NCBI RefSeq assembly: GCF_001042475.2
Contig: NZ_LECW02000004.1
Span: forward strand, 372,001-436,000
Length of the DNA stretch: 64,000 bases
Source: Bacillus glycinifermentans
GTDB lineage: Bacteria; Bacillota; Bacilli; Bacillales; Bacillaceae
Direction of reading: 5' to 3'
The notes below the pieces were generated by a model that saw only the letters and a list, made by a program, of their open reading frames with translations, was not told where the DNA came from and did not search any database. Below are positions 8,892 through 18,038 of the stretch, piece after piece; positions within the stretch are counted from its first letter, which is position 1, and every line of letters begins with the position of its first letter. A program made the translations under genes and the position numbers.

Positions 8892-9623
8892 TCAGGAAGT
8901 TTTTATGACCCGGCTTTTGTCAATGCCTTCAAAAATAATTCTCGCGCCTTTTGGGGTTAAGTGATTTCCCGATGGGTCGATGAACCCCGATTTAATCAAG
9001 TTCTCATCAGTGGCTCCGCCCGCTTTGTTCACGATGTTTTCCCAATTGTCAATCAATGGTACATGCAGCTTTCGGGCCGTTTCTCTTGTCACATCATTAT
9101 AGGAATCATGCCACTTTCTCGCGCCTCCGTATTGATCAAACGAAGCAGCACGATACCTCGCATAATAAAATATGTTGTTTCCGCTGCCTTCAACGAGCGG
9201 TAGGCACGTCATTAAAACCGGTTCTATGCCGCTCTGCCTGCTTTTTTTGACAAAATAATAGAGATTTTCTTTAAATCTTTTTTTGGAAACGCGCGGAACT
9301 CCCTTTCCGAGTATTGCCGCATCATTCGTTCCAAACATAATCAAGAGGTATGACGGCCGCTTGTCGAGTACGTCGCGCTGAAACCGCAGCCTTGCATTTT
9401 CCGTCGTTTCTCCGCCGATGCCCGCATTTTCTATGTCATATTTTCCGCGCACTGACGTTTGGAGTAAATTGACCCATTTTTCCGCTTTTGGATAATCACG
9501 AAACTGCCAATTCGAACCGCGTGTATTGCTGTCTCCAAATGCGACGATTTTTTTGGTGTGCTTTTCCCCGCATCCTGACAGAAGGAGCAAAAAAGCGAGG
9601 GCGATCACAAAGCACTTTTTCAT
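8892..9623 (-). CDS. yqeF: YqeF, SGNH/GDSL-type lipoprotein
   Basis: A 243-residue secreted lipoprotein with signal peptide and lipobox LLSGC (lipidated Cys18). It carries the SGNH hydrolase blocks: FGDSN near the N-terminus, NAGIGGE, FGTND, and the C-terminal D..H pair in DPSGNHLTP. It probably acts as an esterase or lipase at the cell surface; the substrate is unknown. The ATG at 9623 follows GGAGGTGG by 5-6 bp and is chosen over the upstream start at 9638. Confidence 0.88.
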   Translation of the reverse strand: MKKCFVIALAFLLLLSGCGEKHTKKIVAFGDSNTRGSNWQFRDYPKAEKWVNLLQTSVRGKYDIENAGIGGETTENARLRFQRDVLDKRPSYLLIMFGTNDAAILGKGVPRVSKKRFKENLYYFVKKSRQSGIEPVLMTCLPLVEGSGNNIFYYARYRAASFDQYGGARKWHDSYNDVTRETARKLHVPLIDNWENIVNKAGGATDENLIKSGFIDPSGNHLTPKGARIIFEGIDKSRVIKTS

Positions 9624-9750
9624 CGTTTCCACCTCCAAAAGCCCAATAATACGATCATAAAGGAGAGGCTCTGCCGTTTCAATGGGAAAACTGTCTATTC
9701 ACCTGCTGCTTTTAACCTGTCCTCTCCGCTTAAAAACATTCGCATGGGCC

Positions 9751-10518
9751 TTACCGGTTTTGGACATACAATGAATAGTTTTTCAGCGGCCGAAAACCGA
9801 GTTTCTCTGCAAGGCGGATCGATGCCGTGTTTTGCTGATCGCAGTCCCAGCGGGGCTTCATCCTGTGTTCTTTACAGTAAGAAATAAACGCCCGGGCGCA
9901 AAGGGCTGCATATCCCCGCCCTCTAAAATCCGGACCGGTGGCGATGTCAATCTCGGCAAAGCGGTCGGAACGAAAAATAGAAACGCACTCGCTAACCGTC
10001 CGATTGCCGCAGACTACTTTGAAACCGAAGCCTTTCCTCAAAAAATTGTCTGATCCTCCCCAATATTCGTCAGCATACTGTTCATTGAAAAGGACGCTCT
10101 CGTTCAGATCTTCTTCAGAAAACATAACGCATGCCGCGCCGGCGTCTTTCACGAAATGTTCAGGTTCTTTCACAAAGGAAAATACGATGCGCTTCATCTG
10201 TTTTATCGTATTATCCAGACCGTCTGTCAAAAATGCGTCCCATTCCGCCGAATCTGAAAATACGGTAAAACGCCTGCCGTTCCTTTGCTCTTTCAGGTAA
10301 TGATGCCATTCGTCCCGCTTACTTTCAGGCGGGCTGCCGGCAAGATGATAAATTCCCGAAGGTGTTTGAAAAAGCGCGCAGCGCGGGGAAACCGAATGAT
10401 CAGCATACATTTTCCCGTCTATTATTCCATCTGCGATTGCGTGGGCAAATGTCGGGCTGCCTTCGTTCAGCAGCGGTTTTCCCGCCTGCCTCATATCGGC
10501 TGCTTTCAGCTGTATCAT
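9751..10518 (-). CDS. GNAT family N-acetyltransferase
   Basis: A 255-residue protein with the GNAT fold in its C-terminal half: the acetyl-CoA loop appears as DFRGRGYAA (around 198-206), followed by the conserved NTASIRLAEKLGF motif. The N-terminal half is a less conserved domain found in the larger two-domain GNAT enzymes. The substrate is unknown. It stands alone between yqeF and yrhF in the same orientation. Confidence 0.8.
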   Translation of the reverse strand: MIQLKAADMRQAGKPLLNEGSPTFAHAIADGIIDGKMYADHSVSPRCALFQTPSGIYHLAGSPPESKRDEWHHYLKEQRNGRRFTVFSDSAEWDAFLTDGLDNTIKQMKRIVFSFVKEPEHFVKDAGAACVMFSEEDLNESVLFNEQYADEYWGGSDNFLRKGFGFKVVCGNRTVSECVSIFRSDRFAEIDIATGPDFRGRGYAALCARAFISYCKEHRMKPRWDCDQQNTASIRLAEKLGFRPLKNYSLYVQNR

Positions 10519-10563
10519 CTTTTTTCCTCCCTAAATTTCCATCCCCGGAATCCGCCGTTCCTT

Positions 10564-10932
10564 TTATCCGTTGGCTGCCCCGTCGCCTTCATCGATGTTC
10601 CGGTCAAAAATAAACACGGAAACGGCGATATCCTCCTGAATCTTGATGTCTGAAAACAGATGCTCCAGTTTTGCGCCGATCAGTTCTTCCAAGCCCTCCG
10701 GCGTCCGGTTTGAATAATGATCCTGAATCAGGCTCGTCCTTGCTGCATGCACCATTTCTTTTCCTTCAGGCGTACTTGCGATAAATTGCTCGCTTGCGGT
10801 CAAATTGCCGTAAAGCGTCGAAACCGCCATATTGTCGACGAATACAGTATGAATCCGTTCAGGCCCCTTTCCAAACAGCTCTTTCCTCAGTTTCCGAATG
10901 ATATCATTAAACTGATGGATTTTTTTAGACAT
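10564..10932 (-). CDS. yrhF: YrhF, DUF2294 family protein
   Basis: A 122-residue protein of the DUF2294 family, whose members often lie beside formate dehydrogenase or transporter genes. The ATG at 10932 has AAGGGG upstream; a TTG at 10938 is a less likely start. It is divergent from yrhE, as in B. subtilis (remembered gene order). Biochemical role unknown. Confidence 0.8.
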   Translation of the reverse strand: MSKKIHQFNDIIRKLRKELFGKGPERIHTVFVDNMAVSTLYGNLTASEQFIASTPEGKEMVHAARTSLIQDHYSNRTPEGLEELIGAKLEHLFSDIKIQEDIAVSVFIFDRNIDEGDGAANG

Positions 10933-11239
10933 TGTCAAACCCCTTCCCCTTTAAACCATACAAAATATCGTGATGTTCCCTTAGACATTTAACTTGGTTA
11001 AAATTTTCCTGTTCTATTGAATTATAATAAATATCATTTTATAATAAAAGTTATGTTGATGGATTTATAATAGGAGACGTGTTATAAATCTATCTGTTTC
11101 TTACATATTGGGATTGGTCTGTTAGTAAGGATTGCTAGTAAACTACTCCGCCATGTATGTTTATGCCGCTTGCCAGGACGGGAACCGGTATATGTGTACA
11201 TGGCTTTTTTGATTTCTTGACAACGATGGAGGGACAAAA
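10933..11239. other. Intergenic region between yrhF and yrhE
   Basis: About 300 bp, AT-rich between 10990 and 11100. It must hold the divergent promoters of yrhF and yrhE. I could not define a convincing -35/-10 pair or operator. The yrhE ribosome site GGAGGG lies at about 11228. Confidence 0.5.
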
Positions 11240-14182
11240 ATGATGGACGGAAAGCCGATCAGAATCATAATAGACGGCATTGAATACGAAGCACAGGAAG
11301 GTGCGACGGTTTTAGACATTTTGAATGAACGCGGGATCGAGCATCCGCAAATTTGCCACGTACCCGAAGTTGATCCCATTCAAACGTGCGACACTTGCCT
11401 CATCGAAGCGGACGGAAAATTGAAGCGGGCCTGTTCACTCAAAGCGGAAAACGATATGTCAGTCAGCCTTTCGACTGAGCGGGTGAAAAAAGCGCAGAAG
11501 GAAGCGATGGACCGGATCCTCGAAAACCATCTGCTTTATTGTACGGTTTGCGATAATAACAATGGCAACTGCAAGCTGCATAATACGGCGGAAATGATGG
11601 GCATCGAAGAGCAGACATACCCTTATGTGCCGAAGGAGGACCCGTCGACTGCCGTCGATATGTCCCATCCTTTTTACCGCTATGATCCGAATCAGTGCAT
11701 CGCGTGCGGGCAGTGTGTGGAAGTGTGCCAAAATCTCCAGGTCAATGAAACGCTGTCGATCGACTGGGAGCGGGAACGCCCGCGGGTCATTTGGGATAAC
11801 GGCGTTTCGATCAATGATTCTTCATGCGTGAGCTGCGGACAGTGCGTCACCGTCTGCCCGTGCAACGCGCTGATGGAAAAATCGATGCTCGGAGAAGCCG
11901 GATTTATGACAGGTATCAAACAGGATGTCATGGAGCCGATGATCGACCTCGTAAAAAACGTAGAGCCGGGTTACAGCAGCATTTTCGCCATTTCCGAAGT
12001 AGAAGCGGCGATGCGGGAAACACGGACGAAAAAGACAAAAACCGTCTGCACATTTTGCGGTGTCGGCTGCTCTTTTGAGGTTTGGACGAAAGGCCGGAAA
12101 ATATTGAAGGTCCAGCCGGTCTCAGACGCTCCCGTCAATGCCATTTCCACCTGCGTAAAAGGCAAATTCGGCTGGGATTTCGTCAATTCCAAAGAGCGGC
12201 TTACAAAACCTTTAATCCGCAAAAACGGTGCATTCGTCGAATCCACCTGGGAGGAAGCGCTTGATCTCGTTGCCAGCCGCTTAGGCTCGATCCGCCGGCA
12301 ATACGGGAAAGGGGCTGTCGGCTTTATTTCTTCTTCCAAAATTACGAACGAAGAAAACTACTTGATGCAAAAGCTGGCGCGGCAAGTCTTTGAAACGAAT
12401 AACGTTGACAACTGCTCCCGCTACTGCCAATCGCCGGCAACGGACGGTCTCTTCCGCACGGTCGGAATGGGCGGTGATGCAGGTACGATCAAAGATATCG
12501 CAAAAGCCGGCCTCGTCATCATCGTCGGCGCAAATCCGGCCGAAGGCCACCCGGTACTCGCAACCCGCATCAAGCGGGCCCATAAGCTTCGCGGTCAAAA
12601 GCTGATCGTCGCCGACCTTCGCAAAAACGAAATGGCCGAACGATCAGACCTGTTCATCAGACCGCGCCAGGGAACGGATCAAGTATGGCTGATGGCCGTT
12701 ACAAAATATATGATCGACCAGGGCTGGCATGATCAGGCGTTCATTGAAGAAAACGTGAATTTCTTCGAGGATTATAAAAAATCCCTTGAAGCATATACCC
12801 TTGAATATGCAGAAAGCGTCACAGGCATTCAACAACAGACGCTGATCGAAATCGCGGAAATGGTTCGCGACGCTGACGGCACCTGCATCTTGTGGGGAAT
12901 GGGCGTGACCCAAAATACCGGAGGCTCTGATACGTCGGCGGCGATTTCGAATCTCTTGCTTGCGACCGGGAACTACCGCCGGCCCGGTGCCGGTGCCTAT
13001 CCGCTGCGCGGGCACAACAATGTCCAGGGCGCCTGTGACATGGGGACGCTTCCGGGCTGGCTTCCGGGATACCAGCATATTTCCGATGACAAAGCGCGAA
13101 ACAAATTCGAAGAGGCTTACGGCGTAACAATCGACAGTACGCCTGGCCTTGATAATATCGAAATGCTTCATTCGATCGAAAAAGGCGACATGAAAGCGAT
13201 GTATATCGTCGGCGAAGATATGGCCCTTGTCGATTCAAACGCCAACCGCGTCCATGACATTTTGTCAGGGCTCGATTTTCTCGTCGTTCAAGATATATTC
13301 CTTTCGAAAACGGCTCAGTACGCCGATGTTGTCTTGCCTGCGGCTCCTTCTCTCGAAAAAGAAGGAACCTTTACAAATACAGAGCGCCGGGTTCAAAGGC
13401 TGTATCAGGCGCTCCCTGCACTCGGGGACTCAAAGCCCGACTGGCAGATCATCCAGGCCATCGCAAACCGTCTCGGGGCAGACTGGAATTACAACCATCC
13501 GGGAGACATCTTCTCAGAAATGGCGAGCCTCTCCCCCCTATTCGGCAAAGCGGGGTACGAAACGCTTGAAGGCTGGAACAGTTTTCTCTGGGGCAGCTTA
13601 ACCGGAGAAAGTACGCCGCTCCTTTATGTAGACGGCTTTAACTTTCCTGACAAAAAAGCGCGCTTTGCGCCGGCCGATTGGACAGAGCCGGCCGAATTCC
13701 CTGAGGAGTACGACCTTCATATCAACAACGGGCGGATGCTTGAGCACTTCCATGAAGGAAACCTGACCAATAAATCGGCAGGAATTCAAGCGAAAGTGCC
13801 GGACGTCTTTGTTGAGATTTCGCCAGAGCTGGCAAAAGAACGGGGAATCTGTGACGGATCTCTCGTAAGGCTCGTCTCCCCTTACGGCGCTGTGAAATTG
13901 ACCGCTCTCATTACCGACCGCGTGCGGGCGAATGAACTGTACCTGCCGATGAACTCGACAAACAAAGAATCGGCGATTAACTTTTTAACCGGTCCGGCAG
14001 TCGATCTTCGCACAAACACGCCTGCCTATAAGCAGACGAAAGTGCGCATGGAAGTCCTTGGAGGCTGCGCGGCGCCGCCGCTCCCGAAAACGAACCCGCG
14101 CAACAAAAAACGCAACCCGCAAAACGGGGTCGAAGTAGAGCGCAAATGGAAGCGTCCGGGATACGTCCATCTGACAGACTAA
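11240..14182 (+). CDS. yrhE: YrhE, formate-dehydrogenase-like molybdopterin oxidoreductase
   Basis: A 980-residue iron-sulfur and bis-MGD enzyme. In order: an N-terminal 2Fe-2S ferredoxin domain (C39, C50, C53, C65), a His-Cys 4Fe-4S site (C101, C104, C111), two 4Fe-4S ferredoxin motifs (C153-C163 and C196-C206), the catalytic-subunit 4Fe-4S site (C270, C273, C277, C305), and the molybdopterin domains. Cys396 (SRYCQSP) stands where E. coli FdhF has selenocysteine, with Gln in place of the following catalytic His. Formate oxidation is the usual annotation but is not proven for this subgroup. It is followed by yrhD after 19 bp. Confidence 0.93.
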   Translation: MMDGKPIRIIIDGIEYEAQEGATVLDILNERGIEHPQICHVPEVDPIQTCDTCLIEADGKLKRACSLKAENDMSVSLSTERVKKAQKEAMDRILENHLLYCTVCDNNNGNCKLHNTAEMMGIEEQTYPYVPKEDPSTAVDMSHPFYRYDPNQCIACGQCVEVCQNLQVNETLSIDWERERPRVIWDNGVSINDSSCVSCGQCVTVCPCNALMEKSMLGEAGFMTGIKQDVMEPMIDLVKNVEPGYSSIFAISEVEAAMRETRTKKTKTVCTFCGVGCSFEVWTKGRKILKVQPVSDAPVNAISTCVKGKFGWDFVNSKERLTKPLIRKNGAFVESTWEEALDLVASRLGSIRRQYGKGAVGFISSSKITNEENYLMQKLARQVFETNNVDNCSRYCQSPATDGLFRTVGMGGDAGTIKDIAKAGLVIIVGANPAEGHPVLATRIKRAHKLRGQKLIVADLRKNEMAERSDLFIRPRQGTDQVWLMAVTKYMIDQGWHDQAFIEENVNFFEDYKKSLEAYTLEYAESVTGIQQQTLIEIAEMVRDADGTCILWGMGVTQNTGGSDTSAAISNLLLATGNYRRPGAGAYPLRGHNNVQGACDMGTLPGWLPGYQHISDDKARNKFEEAYGVTIDSTPGLDNIEMLHSIEKGDMKAMYIVGEDMALVDSNANRVHDILSGLDFLVVQDIFLSKTAQYADVVLPAAPSLEKEGTFTNTERRVQRLYQALPALGDSKPDWQIIQAIANRLGADWNYNHPGDIFSEMASLSPLFGKAGYETLEGWNSFLWGSLTGESTPLLYVDGFNFPDKKARFAPADWTEPAEFPEEYDLHINNGRMLEHFHEGNLTNKSAGIQAKVPDVFVEISPELAKERGICDGSLVRLVSPYGAVKLTALITDRVRANELYLPMNSTNKESAINFLTGPAVDLRTNTPAYKQTKVRMEVLGGCAAPPLPKTNPRNKKRNPQNGVEVERKWKRPGYVHLTD

Positions 14183-14201
14183 TGCAAGGAGGAAATCATA
14201 C

Positions 14202-14681
14202 ATGGCCACTCCCATTACCGCAATTCAAAAGGAGCGTAAATCAGAAGAGCAAATCAAGCTTGAAAAACTGGAAGAGTTAAAATCGCTAGTGGCGGAAAAC
14301 GAAGACGCCCTCTCGAAAACGATGAAGCTCATCGGCGAACTGAACGGACTCGGCGTCTTTGACGCCGCGGACAGCATGCTGCAGGCGAAAGAAGACATCG
14401 CTAAAATCGCGCTCGGCCAGCTGTCCCGCGAACCGGTTGTAAACTTGATTAACACCGCAATGGCGGCCGGCGGAGCCCTGTCAAAAGCCGACCCCGAATT
14501 GACGGGAAAGCTTATCGAAAGCCTGGTAGCAGGTATAGAACAAGGACAACACTTTTTAAAGGAAGATCAAAAAGTCAGCGTCTTTGCCCTGCTGAAAGCC
14601 ATCAACGACCCTGACATCAACCGCGCTGTCGGCTTCGGCCTTCAGGTTTTAAAAGGAATGGGCAAAGCGCTCAAGGAATAA
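14202..14681 (+). CDS. yrhD: YrhD, DUF1641 family partner of YrhE
   Basis: A 159-residue helical protein of the DUF1641 family. Genes of this family regularly follow FdhF/YrhE-type dehydrogenases and the product is thought to be an accessory or electron-transfer subunit. No cofactor motif is visible. It shares an operon with yrhE (AAGGAGG ribosome site) and ends at a strong bidirectional hairpin. Confidence 0.87.
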   Translation: MATPITAIQKERKSEEQIKLEKLEELKSLVAENEDALSKTMKLIGELNGLGVFDAADSMLQAKEDIAKIALGQLSREPVVNLINTAMAAGGALSKADPELTGKLIESLVAGIEQGQHFLKEDQKVSVFALLKAINDPDINRAVGFGLQVLKGMGKALKE

Positions 14682-14685
14682 ACGA

Positions 14686-14722
14686 AAAAACCGGCTCAGA
14701 GCATGAGCCGGTTCATTTTATT
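14686..14722. terminator. Bidirectional terminator after yrhD
   Basis: Inverted repeat AACCGGCTCA (14689-14698) / TGAGCCGGTT (14704-14713), flanked by A-rich and T-rich runs. Confidence 0.85.
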
Positions 14723-14876
14723 TTCCGAGTGCTTCTTTAAAAATATGAAAAACCGTCGTGACAAGAACAATGATCATGAAACCGGTCGCAATTGGAGTCG
14801 GATGCGTTTCCTGGATTCCTATGGAGATGACGCTCAACACGATCAGTGAAAGAATGAACAGACGTTTGTTTTTCAT
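14718..14876 (-). CDS. Small two-helix membrane protein, unknown function
   Basis: Starting at the ATG at 14876 the product has 52 residues with two hydrophobic helices (LFILSLIVLSVISIG and ATGFMIIVLVTTVFHIF) joined by a short polar turn containing HPTP. The frame is open further upstream, but that part is arginine-rich and does not look like protein. The ribosome site is weak (GGTG). I do not recognise a family. Confidence 0.5.
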   Translation of the reverse strand: MKNKRLFILSLIVLSVISIGIQETHPTPIATGFMIIVLVTTVFHIFKEALGK

Positions 14877-15099
14877 ATGATGCACCAGACTGCTGTTATA
14901 ACGTTTACCCCTTTTAAGTCCGGCACTCTCACCCCCTGCTTTTATTATCGCGTCCATGTTAACTTTTGTAAACGGATCAAATGTTAGAAGCGCTTGCATA
15001 AAATGAAGTCTCCCCCATGATCTCTGCGGTCGGCGTGATCGGCTGGACGCTGAAAAACTTCGTAATTTTATCGTACAGACACAGACATCCCCGCTCCCA

Positions 15100-15107
15100 C
15101 ATACATT
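15100..15107 (+). promoter_or_regulatory. Possible sigma-E type -10 element for sigK
   Basis: CATACATT fits the sigma-E -10 consensus CATACANT and lies 46 bp before the sigK start. In B. subtilis sigK is first transcribed by sigma-E with SpoIIID. I could not find an equally good -35 element. Confidence 0.4.
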
Positions 15108-15152
15108 TACATATAGGCTTCTGCCTACATACATTTTGTGGAGGTGCCGATA

Positions 15153-15878
15153 ATGACAGGTGTTTTTGCAGCGCTCGGGTATGTCATCAAGGAACTTGTG
15201 TTTTTAGTATCATATGTGAAAAACAATGCCTTTCCACAACCGCTCTCAAGCAATGAAGAAAAAAAATACTTGGAATTAATGGCCCAGGGAGACGAACACG
15301 CAAGAAACATGCTGATTGAGCACAACCTTCGCTTGGTCGCCCACATCGTCAAAAAATTCGAAAACACAGGCGAGGATTCGGAAGACCTGATTTCCATCGG
15401 AACCATCGGGCTGATCAAAGCGATCGAGAGCTACTCGGCGGGCAAAGGAACAAAGCTCGCCACATACGCGGCGCGGTGTATAGAAAACGAAATCCTCATG
15501 CATCTTCGCGCCCTGAAGAAAACGAAAAAAGACGTCTCCCTCCATGACCCGATCGGACAGGACAAAGAAGGGAACGAAATCAGCCTCATTGATGTCCTCA
15601 AATCAGAAAACGAAGACGTCATCGACACCATCCAGCTCAACATGGAGCTTGAAAAAGTGAAAAAATACATCGATATCCTGGACGGCAGAGAAAAAGAAGT
15701 CATCGTCGGCCGCTTCGGCCTTGATTTGAAGAAAGAAAAAACGCAGCGCGAAATTGCGAAAGAGCTTGGGATTTCGCGGAGCTATGTGTCGCGGATTGAG
15801 AAACGGGCGCTGATGAAGATGTTTCATGAGTTTTACCGGGCGGAGAAGGAGAAGCGGAAGAAGGCGAAGGGGAAGTGA
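15153..15878 (+). CDS. sigK: Pro-sigma-K, late mother-cell sporulation sigma factor (uninterrupted)
   Basis: A 241-residue pro-sigma-K. The first ~20 residues are the hydrophobic pro-sequence removed by SpoIVFB. Regions 2 ([11 protein letters not shown], core binding and -10 recognition) and 4 ([21 protein letters not shown], the -35 helix-turn-helix) are intact. The ATG at 15153 follows GGAGGTG; the frame opens 15 bp earlier but B. subtilis starts at the equivalent of 15153. Unlike B. subtilis 168 the gene is not split by a skin element. Its 3' third is the parent of six degenerate copies spread over the next 43 kb. Confidence 0.97.
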   Translation: MTGVFAALGYVIKELVFLVSYVKNNAFPQPLSSNEEKKYLELMAQGDEHARNMLIEHNLRLVAHIVKKFENTGEDSEDLISIGTIGLIKAIESYSAGKGTKLATYAARCIENEILMHLRALKKTKKDVSLHDPIGQDKEGNEISLIDVLKSENEDVIDTIQLNMELEKVKKYIDILDGREKEVIVGRFGLDLKKEKTQREIAKELGISRSYVSRIEKRALMKMFHEFYRAEKEKRKKAKGK

Positions 15879-15887
15879 TGTTGTAGA

Positions 15888-15916
15888 AAGCCGGTCTAAA
15901 GTTCCGGCTTCTTTTA
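15888..15916 (+). terminator. sigK terminator
   Basis: AAGCCGG (15888-15894) / CCGGCTT (15904-15910) hairpin followed by CTTTTATTT, 9 bp after the sigK stop. Confidence 0.8.
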
Positions 15917-15964
15917 TTTCACCAGGCCCCAATAAGTGGATTATCAGTTCCAAAATCCTGTTAT

Positions 15965-16020
15965 TTCAAGCATTTTGAAGTCATTCATTTTGGTCACAAA
16001 ATGGACACTGTTTTAGACTG
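15965..16020 (+). repeat. Left copy of a direct repeat flanking the first accessory segment
   Basis: TTCAAGCATTTTGAAGTCAT and the adjoining ATTCATT, then a second block with GGACACTGTTTTAGACTG, reappear at 23338-23413 just before the first sigK remnant. Apart from one missing T the first 25 bp are identical. The pair brackets the 16.1-23.2 kb gene block like attachment-site repeats. Confidence 0.65.
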
Positions 16021-16065
16021 TAAACGAACACTGAATAAATGTGTAGCTACGGCATGTTATTAGGT

Positions 16066-16974
16066 TCACAGTTGTTCACTCTCAATTCTTGCAACATCTA
16101 ATTTCTTCGGCTTTCTATTCACAAAATAAATACTCATAGTAACCAAAATTATGCCTACTAATATATTTAAAGTAATTGGTTCATTTAAGAAAAGTGCGCC
16201 AATCATTAATGCAACGATTGGTATAACAAACATGTAAGAAGCTACTTTACTCGCCTCTCCAAGTCTAACTAACGTGAAGTAAATTAACCATCCCAAGGCA
16301 ATGACTAGAATAGCTCCAAATAATAAACCAAACATATACGAAAAATTCAGTTGAATATCTCGCCAATTCTCAATAGAGGCACCAATGGCTGTTAATATAA
16401 TACCGCCAATCATAAACTGAACGATGATCATGCTTAGTACGTCTACCCTCTGTTCTATTTTTTTGGCGTAGACTGTGCCAATCGCCCAACTTACTGCGGT
16501 ACCCACGGCAAGTAAAACACCAACAATTGAAATTTCTCCTGAAAAGCTCCCTTCGCTGATCACCGCTTCTCCTATAATGCCCAAAATCAAACCAATGAAC
16601 TTAGATTTTGTCATTTTCTCTTGAAGCCATATCCAGGCCATCATTCCGACTAATACTGGCTGAAGGAAAACAATAACTGAAAATAATCCAGAAGGTAAAT
16701 AATTTAGTCCAATTGTTTGGAGTCCATAATAAAGAATGACATTAAATATAGTGGATATTGAATATATGCCCCAATTTTCTCTGAGATTCAAATTCCTGAT
16801 TTTGGGCAAAAAAACAATGAAAAGAATGATCCCACCAAGAAAAGTTCTCATGCCCGAGAACAGAAAAGGAGGTGTATATTCCAACGCAATCTTTGTAACA
16901 GGCCAATTCAAACTCCAAATCATAACAAGCGAAGTAATAAGAATCATCCCTTGTTTAGGTGATATCTCCTTCAA
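16066..16974 (-). CDS. EamA-family (DMT) transporter
   Basis: A 302-residue membrane protein with about ten transmembrane helices arranged as two EamA repeats (first repeat opening MIWSLNWPVTKIALEY; second around SWAIGTVYAKK). Members export amino acids or other metabolites, but the substrate cannot be read from the sequence. It is the first gene after sigK and points towards it. B. subtilis also has DMT and LysR genes near the sigK/skin region (from memory), so this may be a long-standing resident of the locus. Confidence 0.85.
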   Translation of the reverse strand: MKEISPKQGMILITSLVMIWSLNWPVTKIALEYTPPFLFSGMRTFLGGIILFIVFLPKIRNLNLRENWGIYSISTIFNVILYYGLQTIGLNYLPSGLFSVIVFLQPVLVGMMAWIWLQEKMTKSKFIGLILGIIGEAVISEGSFSGEISIVGVLLAVGTAVSWAIGTVYAKKIEQRVDVLSMIIVQFMIGGIILTAIGASIENWRDIQLNFSYMFGLLFGAILVIALGWLIYFTLVRLGEASKVASYMFVIPIVALMIGALFLNEPITLNILVGIILVTMSIYFVNRKPKKLDVARIESEQL

Positions 16975-17032
16975 CCAAATCTCTCCTTATAAAAATTAAT
17001 TGTCTTTTTATCCCCTAATCGTGACCCCGGGT

Positions 17033-17887
17033 TTATATACCATTATTTTTTAAGAAATTTAAAATCAATCTCCCGATTTCATTCGCATGTGTTTCCAATG
17101 CAAAATGTCCAGAATCTAATAAATGAATCTCGGAATCAGGCAAATCTTTTTTAAAGGCCAGAGCACCTTGCGGAATAAACGAAACGTCATTTTTACCCCA
17201 TACTGCCAATAAAGGCGGTTGTTGTTCACGCAGATATTGTTGAAACGCCGGGTAAAGTTTTACATTATTTTGATAATCGAAGATTAAATCTAATTGTTTT
17301 TCATCATTTCCCGGCCGGGACATATATGCAATATCAAGAGTATAGCCATCTGGCGATACTTGATTATTTTGTGTCCCATCAAGATACTGATTCTTAATCG
17401 TTTCTGGTGCAAATGCTGTACGGTAGCTGTCTCTTTTTTCTTGTGTTGGATTTTTCCAATCGTCTTCCCGCTTAGCCCATTTTTCCCCCAAACCTTCACG
17501 ATAGATGTTCCCATTTTGACTGATTATTGCTGCAACGCGTTCCGGATGTTTCATAGCTAAACGAAAGCCGATGGGGGCGCCATAATCAAAGACATAAAGT
17601 GCATATTTCTTTAGACTAAGTCGATCTACGAAAGCTGCAACAATTTCAGTAATGTGATCAAATGTATATTCAAACTTTTCTCTATCAGGCGACGTCGTAT
17701 TACCGAAACCCGGGTAATCGGGTGCAATTACATAATAGTCATTTGCTAGAATAGGTATTAGTTCCCGGAACATGTGACTTGATGTTGGAAAGCCATGAAG
17801 CAATAAAATAACCGGTCTTTTTGGATCCCCAGCTTTGCGATAAAATACATTTATGCCCTTTATTTCTATAAAATGATATGTTGTCAT
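17033..17887 (-). CDS. Alpha/beta hydrolase, epoxide hydrolase / haloalkane dehalogenase type
   Basis: A 284-residue alpha/beta hydrolase. The oxyanion HGFP lies at residues 31-34, the nucleophile is Asp101 (VFDYGAP) rather than serine, and the catalytic His is in SGHFALETH near the end. An aspartate nucleophile points to epoxide hydrolase or dehalogenase chemistry; the substrate is unknown. It is divergent from the LysR gene at 18039, which is the likely regulator. Confidence 0.85.
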   Translation of the reverse strand: MTTYHFIEIKGINVFYRKAGDPKRPVILLLHGFPTSSHMFRELIPILANDYYVIAPDYPGFGNTTSPDREKFEYTFDHITEIVAAFVDRLSLKKYALYVFDYGAPIGFRLAMKHPERVAAIISQNGNIYREGLGEKWAKREDDWKNPTQEKRDSYRTAFAPETIKNQYLDGTQNNQVSPDGYTLDIAYMSRPGNDEKQLDLIFDYQNNVKLYPAFQQYLREQQPPLLAVWGKNDVSFIPQGALAFKKDLPDSEIHLLDSGHFALETHANEIGRLILNFLKNNGI

Positions 17888-17995
17888 TTATATCCCTCCA
17901 GTGTTTTTTACTCCGGCTCATTCAAGAAATAGCTTATTTTTCAAAGCTTAGTTTACATGAAGTTCTCCTATCATATATAATTCAAAATTAAGATG

Positions 17996-18019
17996 TTAGA
18001 TATCTCAAAATTAGATATC
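17996..18019. promoter_or_regulatory. LysR-type operator candidate
   Basis: Two direct copies of TTAGATATC, at 17996-18004 and 18011-18019, each with a GATATC palindrome, in the divergent hydrolase/LysR promoter region. The related TAGATATCTC occurs again at 21319-21328 upstream of the sulfite-oxidase-like gene. Confidence 0.5.
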
Positions 18020-18038
18020 AATTTTCAGGAGGATCATT

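Noticed and set aside
15153..15878. A skin-type prophage interrupting sigK
   Set aside because: sigK is one open frame of normal length, and no recombinase or phage genes are present nearby.
15603..15953. Long minus-strand frames over sigK and over its remnants (e.g. 23663-23905, 26539-26763, 32049-32279, 58703-58909)
   Set aside because: They are antisense shadows of the sigK coding sequence. Their mutual similarity only reflects the repeat itself.
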